20,182 bases of DNA from an uncultured Selenomonadaceae bacterium (GTDB taxonomy: Bacteria > Bacillota > Negativicutes > Selenomonadales > Selenomonadaceae): the NCBI GenBank assembly GCA_945637225.1, contig CALZDE010000009.1:1-20182 (forward strand), written 5' to 3'. The notes under the pieces are model-generated. The model saw nothing but the letters and a program-made list of their open reading frames with translations. It made no database searches and was not told the DNA's origin. Positions 6,152 to 13,090 of this stretch are shown here, piece by piece (the first letter of the stretch is position 1; each line of letters opens with the position of its first letter). The translations under genes and the position numbers were made by a program.

Positions 6152-7705
6152 ATGAAGATTATTGAGCCACAGTCATGGAAGCCTGAATTACAGACTTTTA
6201 AGGAAGCAGCTGCCAAGTATTATGCTGGTGAGATGAAACGTAATGAGTATAAAGGCATTTCTGGCCGTTTTGGAAGCTATGCCCAAAAAGGTGATGATGT
6301 AAAGCTTAGTATGCTTCGCCTTCGTTTGCCAGCAGGCCGTCTTACTAAGGAAAAGATGGCTTATATGGCAGAATCTATTCGCAAGTATAATGTAAATAAG
6401 GTGCATTTTACTACCTGCCAGACAGTACAGCTGCATAATCTGAATCTTGAGGCTACCTGCAATATTATGGAAGGTGCTCTTGATGCAGGCATTGTTACTG
6501 TCGGCGGTGGCGGTGACTTTCCACGCAATACTACCTGTTCTCCGCTCTCGGGCATAGATAAGGATGAATATTTTGATGTAATGCCTTATGCTGAGATTGC
6601 TGGTCAGTACGCTATGAAGTTCATCAATATGGAAAAGCTTCCTCGCAAGTACAAAATCGGTTTTTCCAGTTCTCCTAAGAACGTACCTCATGCAACTATG
6701 CGTGATTTGGGTTTTGTAGCCCGTCCTGATGGAAAATTTGATGTATACAGTGCTGGCGGTATCGGACCAAATCCAAAGGTAGGCGTAAAGGTAGCAGAGG
6801 CAGTAGAAAAGGAAGACATTCTGATTTACGTTTATGCTATGTGGGTGGTATTCCGTGAAAATTCCGACTACAAGAATCGTGCGAAGAACCGCAGCCGTTA
6901 TATGCAGGAGCGTGTAGGAGGTCCTGAAAAGTATCGTGAGATTTTCCAGGCAAAGGTTGAGGAAGTAAAGAAGACCATTGACCCAGAAGAATTTAAGTAC
7001 GAAGTGACTGTTCCTGAGATTACCAAGAAGGGAAATGGCACCATTGATAATGTCCGTGCACTTCCTCAGAAGCAGGATGGTCTTTATACAGTTGTATGGC
7101 ATCCACATGGCGGTATTCCTAAGGTTGAAACCTTCTGCAAGGTAAGTGATGCATTACAGGAGATAGAAGCTGGTGAAATCCGTCTTTCCCCAGAGGAAAC
7201 TGCATACATTATCAATCTTACCGCTGAAGAAGCTCAGAAGTTCATTGATATGACAGCTGATGACAGTGCAAGAAATCAGTTTGAAATGGCATCCTCCTGC
7301 ATTGGATCTTCTATCTGTCAGGTAGGTGTTCGTGATTCTCAGGCACTTCTCAGAGAATGTATACAAGCTGTTGAGGCGGCAGAATTGCCATATTATGCTC
7401 TGCCTGCTATTCATATTTCCGGCTGTCCTGCTTCCTGTGCAACACCTCAGCTGGCTCCTATCGGCTTCAGAGGGGCGGTGCGTGACCGTCAGAGTGCTTT
7501 CCTGCTGACTGTAAACGGCAATGACCGTCAGGGCGAGGAGGTATTCGGCAGAGAAGTTGGCGTGCTTTTTGAAACAGAAATTCCTCAGTTCCTGGTTGAT
7601 TTGGGCAAGACCGTAGCTGCAAGCGGTAAAACCTATGCTGAATGGATTGCAGAAGACCCAGAAGGCGTAGATAAAGTAGCAGTACCATATCTTCCACAGG
7701 CCTGA
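6152..7705 (+). CDS. nitrite/sulfite reductase, siroheme and [4Fe-4S]
   Basis: A 517-residue member of the nitrite/sulfite reductase hemoprotein family, which carries out six-electron reduction of nitrite or sulfite. The cluster and siroheme ligands are complete: C383 and C389 (CIGSSIC), C425 and C429 (CPASC). The two-fold ferredoxin-like and siroheme half-domains are suggested by LRLPAGRLT (57-65), GDFPRN (121-126) and LPRKYK (163-168). Of the four substrate-binding residues known in E. coli CysI, equivalents of Arg153 (R125), Lys215 (K166) and Lys217 (K168) are kept, but the Arg83 position is Cys89 (TTCQ instead of T-x-RQ). Substrate, nitrite or sulfite, cannot be decided from sequence. AAGGAGAGG (6138-6146) is a strong ribosome binding site. 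The electron donor is probably ferredoxin because no flavoprotein domain or partner gene is adjacent. Confidence 0.9.
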   Translation: MKIIEPQSWKPELQTFKEAAAKYYAGEMKRNEYKGISGRFGSYAQKGDDVKLSMLRLRLPAGRLTKEKMAYMAESIRKYNVNKVHFTTCQTVQLHNLNLEATCNIMEGALDAGIVTVGGGGDFPRNTTCSPLSGIDKDEYFDVMPYAEIAGQYAMKFINMEKLPRKYKIGFSSSPKNVPHATMRDLGFVARPDGKFDVYSAGGIGPNPKVGVKVAEAVEKEDILIYVYAMWVVFRENSDYKNRAKNRSRYMQERVGGPEKYREIFQAKVEEVKKTIDPEEFKYEVTVPEITKKGNGTIDNVRALPQKQDGLYTVVWHPHGGIPKVETFCKVSDALQEIEAGEIRLSPEETAYIINLTAEEAQKFIDMTADDSARNQFEMASSCIGSSICQVGVRDSQALLRECIQAVEAAELPYYALPAIHISGCPASCATPQLAPIGFRGAVRDRQSAFLLTVNGNDRQGEEVFGREVGVLFETEIPQFLVDLGKTVAASGKTYAEWIAEDPEGVDKVAVPYLPQA

Positions 7706-7746
7706 AATCCGGTTCGTAAAATAACGGTAAAGATAATAGATTTAAC

Positions 7747-7784
7747 AAGCGGTTTCCGTCGCGCGGCGGGAGCCGTTCTTTTTT
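7747..7784 (+). terminator. terminator after siroheme reductase
   Basis: A GC-rich stem of 13 pairs with one bulged G (7747-7760 with 7765-7777), loop GCGC, then CTTTTTT. Confidence 0.85.
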
Positions 7785-8096
7785 GCCGTAAAAGGTGTAA
7801 AATACGGTGTATTGTTTTATCGGAAAACTTAGGTATGGATTATGAGAAATAATTCACAAACAAAATTAATAAATCTAATCAATACGTTAAATTGTCTGAA
7901 TTATTCTGAATATATTTTTTTTGCTGTAAAAACGTAAAATGTTTACAAATAATACTTGCATTTTCCGAAGTGATTAGGTATAATATCCCCTGTATTCTAA
8001 GTTTTGCAAAAGTATTAATTTTAAGGTATACAGTTTTTGTAGTGTGTGTGTAAACAAACGTGTGTACGAGATGGAAAAGAAAGAAGAGTGTAGGGA
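7785..8096 (+). other. AT-rich intergenic region and malic enzyme leader
   Basis: No gene is visible. The left part (7800-7950) is AT-rich without clear repeats. The right part holds the promoter at 7956-7984 and a leader of about 107 bases. The leader contains the perfect palindrome TTTTGCAAAA (8002-8011), CTGTAT (7990-7995) that can pair with ATACAG (8028-8033), and a GT-rich stretch (8041-8065). No known riboswitch was recognised. Confidence 0.5.
7956..7984 (+). promoter_or_regulatory. promoter of malic enzyme gene
   Basis: TTGCAT (7956-7961) and a perfect TATAAT (7979-7984), 17-base spacer. The AT-rich DNA just upstream could help RNA polymerase bind. Confidence 0.65.
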
Positions 8097-9347
8097 ATGA
8101 ATAAGTTTAACGCAGTTGATAAGGAAGCTTTGGCACTTCATCAGGAAAATCATGGCAAGTTGGAAGTAGCAAGTAAGGTTGACCTTGCTTCTAACAAGGA
8201 TTTGACTTTAGCTTACACCCCAGGCGTTGCAGCTCCATGCCTTGAGATTAAGGACGATTATAATAAGATTTATGATTATACCAGCAAGTCCAACATGGTA
8301 GCAGTTGTTACCAATGGTTCCGCAGTATTAGGTCTGGGCAATATCGGTGCTGGTGCTGGTCTGCCTGTTATGGAAGGCAAGGCTATTCTGTTTAAGGGTT
8401 TCGCAGGTGTTGACGCTGTTCCTATCTGCCTGAACTCCCAGAATGTAGATGAGATTGTACGTACCGTTGAGATGCTTGAGCCATCCTTCGGCGGTATCAA
8501 CTTAGAGGATATCAAGGCTCCTGAGTGCTTCGATATCGAGAACCGTCTTCGTGAGAAGATGAACATTCCTGTATTCCATGATGATCAGCATGGTACTGCT
8601 ATCGTATGCGTATCTGCTATGATGAACGCTTTCAAGCTTATCGGCAAGAAGTTCGAGGATGCAAAGATTGTTGTTAATGGTGCAGGTTCCGCTGGTATGG
8701 CTATCACCCGTCTCCTGCAGGCAGTAGGTACCAAGCACATTCTGCTGTGCGATACCAAGGGTGCTATCTATGAGGGCCGTCCAGTAGGTATGAATCCTTA
8801 CAAGGACGAAATCGCTAAAATTACCAACCTGACCAAGGAAAAGGGCGGTTTAGCAGATGTTCTGAAGGGTGCTGACGTATTCGTAGGTGTTTCCGTTGCT
8901 AACTGTGTAACTGAGGAAATGGTTAAGTCCATGAACAAGGATGCAGTTATCATGGCTATGGCTAACCCAACTCCTGAGATTATGCCTGACAAGGCAAAGG
9001 CTGCTGGTGCCCGTATCGTTTGCACTGGCCGTTCCGACTTCCCAAATCAGGTAAACAACCTGTTAGCTTTCCCAGGTATCTTCCGTGGTGCGCTTGATGT
9101 TCGTGCTAAGGATATCACCATTGAGATGAAGATTGCTGCAGCTAAGGCTATTGCTTCCCTCATTGATGAGAAGGATATCAGCGAGGATAACGTAATTGCA
9201 AGCCCATTCGATGAGCGTGTAGCTCCTACCGTAGCTCGTGCGGTAGCTCAGGCTGCTATTGAGAGCGGTGTTGCTACTGCCCGGGAAGTAACTCCAGATA
9301 TGGTTGCTGCTCATACTGTAGAACTGCTCAAGAAGGCTTCCGCATAA
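8097..9347 (+). CDS. malic enzyme, oxaloacetate-decarboxylating
   Basis: A 416-residue short-form bacterial malic enzyme: (S)-malate + NAD(P)+ gives pyruvate + CO2 + NAD(P)H, in the cytoplasm. Catalytic Tyr40 is in LAYTPGVA, K95 lies in MEGKAILFKG, metal ligands E137 and D138 are in LEDIKAPE with D162/D163 in HDDQHGTA, and the dinucleotide fold shows GAGSAG (195-200). ANPTPE (289-294) and GRSDFPNQVNN (311-321) complete the family pattern. There is no phosphotransacetylase extension as in E. coli MaeB. Asp219 at the end of the second strand is compatible with NAD, but cofactor choice is not settled by it. The AAGAAGAG (8081-8088) Shine-Dalgarno stands 8 bases before the ATG. It is alone between its own promoter and terminator. 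Codons look strongly biased, as in amtB, suggesting high expression. Confidence 0.96.
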   Translation: MNKFNAVDKEALALHQENHGKLEVASKVDLASNKDLTLAYTPGVAAPCLEIKDDYNKIYDYTSKSNMVAVVTNGSAVLGLGNIGAGAGLPVMEGKAILFKGFAGVDAVPICLNSQNVDEIVRTVEMLEPSFGGINLEDIKAPECFDIENRLREKMNIPVFHDDQHGTAIVCVSAMMNAFKLIGKKFEDAKIVVNGAGSAGMAITRLLQAVGTKHILLCDTKGAIYEGRPVGMNPYKDEIAKITNLTKEKGGLADVLKGADVFVGVSVANCVTEEMVKSMNKDAVIMAMANPTPEIMPDKAKAAGARIVCTGRSDFPNQVNNLLAFPGIFRGALDVRAKDITIEMKIAAAKAIASLIDEKDISEDNVIASPFDERVAPTVARAVAQAAIESGVATAREVTPDMVAAHTVELLKKASA

Positions 9348-9371
9348 TTAATCAAATAATTAATAACATTG

Positions 9372-9412
9372 TGGTTATTCTGCTTTTTTAGGTGGAATAA
9401 CCATTTTTTTTT
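9372..9412 (+). terminator. terminator after malic enzyme gene
   Basis: Perfect 9-pair stem TGGTTATTC/GAATAACCA (9372-9380 with 9395-9403) followed by nine T. Confidence 0.85.
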
Positions 9413-9422
9413 GAAAAATATA

Positions 9423-9450
9423 TTGATATTTTTTCATATTGTGTTAAAAT
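9423..9450 (+). promoter_or_regulatory. promoter of YjiH-family gene
   Basis: TTGATA (9423-9428) and TAAAAT (9445-9450) with a 16-base spacer; TG two bases before the -10 box makes it an extended type. Confidence 0.55.
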
Positions 9451-9501
9451 ATAAAGTGCTTGTTTGTAAATTTTTGATGTGAGGCAGGTAATACTATTTT
9501 T

Positions 9502-10830
9502 ATGAATTTAAGAAATATTTTGGTTTTCATTTTGGGCTCAGGTTTAGGTATTTTCCTTTTCATGTGTCCTATCGGCAGTGAAGATGCGGCTTTTTCCACA
9601 GTTCTCGGCGTATTAGTAAGTGCCGTAGAGAATTTTGTTGTGGATAACTGCCCTATGCTTCTTTTGGCTATTGTGGGTGTGTCTTCTATCGGCGGCCTTT
9701 TGGCGACTTTGTTCCATCCTCATTTTGTCAAGAACAATCCTGCTGTTACAGAGCTTTTCGTGGTATCAAAGCTTTATCTGATAACTCGTCTGGTGGCTCT
9801 GTTTGTTACTGTGTGTGTAATGTTTGAGGTAGGCCCTGAGGCTATCCGCAGTGAGGATGTAGGCGGTACTATGATTGGTCTTTCCTACACTCTGATTGGT
9901 TTGGCTGTCATTCTGAGCTTTGCAATGCCATTTTTGACAGACTGCGGTATTATGGAGTTTTTCGGTATTATCATGAAGCCGGTAATCCGTCCTCTGTTCC
10001 ATGTGCCTGGGCGTGCATCCATCGACCTTATTGCTTCATGGCTGGCATCCTCTAATACCTCTGTACTTTTGACCTCTGGTCAGTATCACAGCGGTTACTA
10101 CACAAGAAGAGAAGCGGCTTCTATTATGACTAACTTCTCACTGGTATCCATTCCATTCTGTATGGTAGTTGCGGAGACCTTGGAAGTAAGTTCACATTTC
10201 CTTTTGATGTATGGTACAATTACTGCAATTGGTGTCCTGCTGGCTATTATCGGTGTTCGTATTCCACCTATGGCAACCATAGAAAATGAATATTATCAGG
10301 GCAAGAAGAATCTGAATGAGGAAGTGCCAAAGGATACTTCTCTTGTTAAGTGGTCTTTTATGGGTGCTTTGGAGAGAGCAGAAAGCTTTACTCTTATGAA
10401 GGCTTTCAGGGTTGGCTTTGACATGATGGTCGGCATTCTCATGGACCTGATTCCTATCGTTATTGCATGGGGCAGTATCGGTACTCTGCTGGTAAATTAT
10501 ACAACAATTTTCCATACCGTAGCATATCCTATGGGTGCGTACATGAATATGCTGGGCGTACCAAATGCTTTTGATGTGGCACCTGCTACTTTAGTTGGTT
10601 TTATTGATATGTTCATTCCAGCATTGATTACCAGCCCAACCCTGCCATTGGAAACCCGCTTTGTAATTGCTTCCCTGTCTCTGGTACAGATTATTTATCT
10701 TACTGAGGTAGGCAGTATCATTGTTAAGAGCGGTGTTGGCTTAAATATTCCAAAGCTGTTTGTAATTTTTGTTGAGAGAACCTTAATTGCGTTACCACTT
10801 ATTGTACTGGTAGCAAAATATTGCTTATGA
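9502..10830 (+). CDS. YjiH-family membrane protein (nucleoside-recognition/Gate)
   Basis: A 442-residue, very hydrophobic protein with roughly ten membrane spans. The segment at 171-220 (beginning RASIDLIASW, then SSNTSVLLTSGQYHSGYYTRRE in pieces) and the later FVIASLSLVQIIYLTEVGS region match the YjiH family, which carries a Gate or nucleoside-recognition domain. Its transported substrate is not established, so none is claimed. A hydrophilic loop occupies about 255-290. The ribosome binding site is weak: GAGGCAGGT at 9481-9489 is about 12 bases from the ATG. The gene has its own promoter. No terminator directly follows the stop; transcripts would run into the uvrB promoter region and the hairpin at 10937-10964. 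Confidence 0.85.
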   Translation: MNLRNILVFILGSGLGIFLFMCPIGSEDAAFSTVLGVLVSAVENFVVDNCPMLLLAIVGVSSIGGLLATLFHPHFVKNNPAVTELFVVSKLYLITRLVALFVTVCVMFEVGPEAIRSEDVGGTMIGLSYTLIGLAVILSFAMPFLTDCGIMEFFGIIMKPVIRPLFHVPGRASIDLIASWLASSNTSVLLTSGQYHSGYYTRREAASIMTNFSLVSIPFCMVVAETLEVSSHFLLMYGTITAIGVLLAIIGVRIPPMATIENEYYQGKKNLNEEVPKDTSLVKWSFMGALERAESFTLMKAFRVGFDMMVGILMDLIPIVIAWGSIGTLLVNYTTIFHTVAYPMGAYMNMLGVPNAFDVAPATLVGFIDMFIPALITSPTLPLETRFVIASLSLVQIIYLTEVGSIIVKSGVGLNIPKLFVIFVERTLIALPLIVLVAKYCL

Positions 10831-10848
10831 TAAACAAATATGGCATAC

Positions 10849-10877
10849 TTGACAGTGATTTGCAACTGTGGTAAAAT
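10849..10877 (+). promoter_or_regulatory. promoter of uvrBAC operon
   Basis: Perfect TTGACA (10849-10854) and TAAAAT (10872-10877), 17-base spacer, with TGG before the -10 box. No classical LexA box (Bacillus GAAC-n4-GTTC or E. coli CTGT-n8-ACAG) was seen over or near it. Confidence 0.8.
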
Positions 10878-10936
10878 TAATTTAAGATATGGATTAAGAA
10901 ATTGAAAAGCATAAGAGTTATCGTGCAATAGAGACG

Positions 10937-10970
10937 ACCCTTGGGACTGTTCACCCCCAGGGGTGTTTCT
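10937..10970 (+). terminator. terminator-like hairpin in uvrB leader
   Basis: A 9-pair stem ACCCTTGGG/CCCAGGGGT (10937-10945 with 10956-10964) and 10-base loop, followed by GTTTCTTT, a poor U tract. It could terminate the upstream YjiH transcript or attenuate uvrB. The C run of its 3' arm and loop (10954-10958) could instead pair with the G run of the uvrB ribosome binding site (10979-10983). Confidence 0.5.
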
Positions 10971-10993
10971 TTATATATGGGGGAGTGAGTAGG

Positions 10994-13090
10994 ATGGCAG
11001 TACCGAAGCTAAATACAGTAAATACAGAAGTAAAAATTCCGTTTAAGGTGGTTTCTCCCTTTGCACCGATGGGAGATCAGCCACAGGCAATTGATGATTT
11101 GGCGGCAGGTGTAGAAAATGGTCAGATAGCACAGGTGCTTTTGGGTGCTACTGGTACTGGCAAGACTTTTACCATTGCCAAATTAATTGAGAAGGTACAG
11201 AAGCCTACCTTGGTTATTGCTCATAATAAGACTTTAGCGGCACAGCTGGCGAGTGAGTTCAAGGCGTTTTTCCCTGATAATTACGTAGGCTATTTTGTCA
11301 GCTACTATGATTACTATCAGCCAGAGGCATATATTGCTTCTACCGATACATATATCGAAAAGGACGCGGCCATAAACGATGAAATTGATGAACTGCGTCA
11401 TTCTGCTACGTGCTCATTATTTGAAAGACGGGATGTCATTATCGTGGCATCTGTTTCATGTATCTATGGCTTGGGTTCTCCTGAAAGCTATCACGAAATG
11501 GTTCTTTCCCTGCACAAAAATCAGGAAATAGACAGGGATTTTATACTAAAAAGACTTGTAGCCATACAGTATGAGAGAAACGACATGGTGCTTGAAAGAG
11601 GTCATTTCAGAGTACGTGGCGATGTGATAGAGGTTTTTCCTGCTGGTTACAATAATCGGGGTGTACGCATAGAGCTGTTTGGCGACGAAATTGAGCGTAT
11701 TGTGGAATTTGACGTTTTGACAGGCGAAATTCAGTGTGAGCGTCTGCATTCCATGATATTCCCTGCTTCTCATTATGTTACGCCACAGGAAGAATTAGAG
11801 CAGGCGATGGAAACAATTCGTCAGGAAATGGAAGAGCAGGTGGAGTATTTCACTAAAAATGGCAAGCTTCTTGAAGCACAGCGCATAGGACAGAGAACGA
11901 AATACGATTTGGAAATGATTCAGGAAATGGGCTACTGCTCAGGCATAGAAAATTATTCAAGGCATTTGACACAGAGAAAGCCGGGTGAGGCTCCTTTTAC
12001 CTTGCTTGATTATTTTCCAGAGGATTTTCTGATAGTAATGGACGAGTCTCATGTAACTATGCCACAGCTCAGGGCGATGTACGCAGGCGACAGGTCAAGA
12101 AAGGAATCGTTGGTAAATAACGGTTTCAGGCTTCCATCTGCCTTTGACAACAGACCACTTAAATTTGAGGAATTTGTTGAAAGAATTAATCAGATAGTTT
12201 ATGTTTCGGCAACTCCTGCTAAGTATGAATTGGGAGAAGCAAGTCAGGTAGTTCAGCAGATAATAAGACCAACGGGACTTCTCGATCCTGTGATTGAGGT
12301 AAGACCACTGACAGGTCAGATGGATGATTTGCTGGGCGAAATTCATCAGAGAATAGAAAAAAATCAGCGTGTTTTAGTTACGACTCTTACGAAAAAAATG
12401 GCGGAAAATCTTACTGATTATTTGAAGGGAATGAAGATAAAGGTAAGATATTTGCATTCAGATATTGCCACCATTGAACGAGCAGAAATTATCAAGGAAT
12501 TGCGTTTAGGTAAATTTGATGTGCTGGTGGGAATTAATCTTCTAAGAGAAGGTCTTGATATGCCAGAGGTATCTTTGGTTGCTATTCTTGATGCGGACAA
12601 GGAAGGCTTTTTACGCTCCGATACATCACTTATTCAGACCATAGGCAGAGCGGCAAGAAATGCAGAAGGCAAGGTAATAATGTATGCTGACCGTATCACT
12701 GATTCCATGGCAAGGGCAATAGAGGAAACAGAACGCAGGCGCAGTGTGCAGGAAGAATTTAATAAGGAGCATGGTATTGTTCCTAAAACTATTATTAAGC
12801 CAATCAAGGATTTAATTGAATTAACCAAGGTCGATGCTGATTATGATGGAGTTATGAAGGTAGCTGAGGGCGCTGCTGGCTATAAGGTTAAAACTAAGGA
12901 AGAAAAAGCAAAAAGACCGGGTAAAAAGCTTACTAAGAAGGAAAAGGAAAATCTCTTAAAAACATTGATGAAGGAAATGCAGGCGGCTTCAAGAAATCTC
13001 GAATTTGAAAGAGCCGCAGAATTACGTGATATGATATTTGAATTGCAGGAAAGCATGGGGACTAAAAATGGAAAAATACATAAGAATTAA
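10994..13090 (+). CDS. uvrB: excinuclease ABC subunit B
   Basis: A 698-residue helicase-like damage-verification subunit of nucleotide excision repair, loaded by UvrA and then bound by UvrC. Walker A GATGTGKT is at 51-58, the DNA-clamping beta-hairpin with its YFVSYYDYYQPEAY pattern is near 97-114, the DESH box at 350-353, and motif VI IGRAARN at 550-556. The C-terminal UVR domain (about 653-687, FERAAELRD) is the UvrC contact. The start is placed at ATG 10994 because GGGGGAG (10979-10985) lies 8 bases upstream; a GTG at 10985 would leave no spacer. The 3' end overlaps uvrA by 23 bases. All core motifs are intact and length is normal for the family. Confidence 0.98.
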   Translation: MAVPKLNTVNTEVKIPFKVVSPFAPMGDQPQAIDDLAAGVENGQIAQVLLGATGTGKTFTIAKLIEKVQKPTLVIAHNKTLAAQLASEFKAFFPDNYVGYFVSYYDYYQPEAYIASTDTYIEKDAAINDEIDELRHSATCSLFERRDVIIVASVSCIYGLGSPESYHEMVLSLHKNQEIDRDFILKRLVAIQYERNDMVLERGHFRVRGDVIEVFPAGYNNRGVRIELFGDEIERIVEFDVLTGEIQCERLHSMIFPASHYVTPQEELEQAMETIRQEMEEQVEYFTKNGKLLEAQRIGQRTKYDLEMIQEMGYCSGIENYSRHLTQRKPGEAPFTLLDYFPEDFLIVMDESHVTMPQLRAMYAGDRSRKESLVNNGFRLPSAFDNRPLKFEEFVERINQIVYVSATPAKYELGEASQVVQQIIRPTGLLDPVIEVRPLTGQMDDLLGEIHQRIEKNQRVLVTTLTKKMAENLTDYLKGMKIKVRYLHSDIATIERAEIIKELRLGKFDVLVGINLLREGLDMPEVSLVAILDADKEGFLRSDTSLIQTIGRAARNAEGKVIMYADRITDSMARAIEETERRRSVQEEFNKEHGIVPKTIIKPIKDLIELTKVDADYDGVMKVAEGAAGYKVKTKEEKAKRPGKKLTKKEKENLLKTLMKEMQAASRNLEFERAAELRDMIFELQESMGTKNGKIHKN

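Noticed and set aside
6188..7108. 306-codon open frame on the minus strand opposite the siroheme reductase
   Set aside because: It lies wholly inside a well-supported gene, has Cys/Ile/Leu-rich low-quality translation, no recognisable domain and no ribosome binding site. It is a by-product of the codon use of the + strand gene. The many other minus-strand frames in the window were rejected for the same reason.
7326..7508. 60-codon + strand frame inside the siroheme reductase gene
   Set aside because: It overlaps the region coding the cluster cysteines in another frame, has no ribosome binding site and no family resemblance.
10849..10993. LexA/SOS operator for uvrBAC
   Set aside because: Looked for the Bacillus-type and E. 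coli-type boxes; only isolated half-like words such as TGTTC at 10949 were found, with no inverted partner. A lineage-specific box cannot be excluded.
10985..10993. GTG at 10985 as the uvrB start
   Set aside because: The G-rich ribosome binding site 10979-10985 would touch or overlap this codon; ATG 10994 has a normal 8-base spacing.
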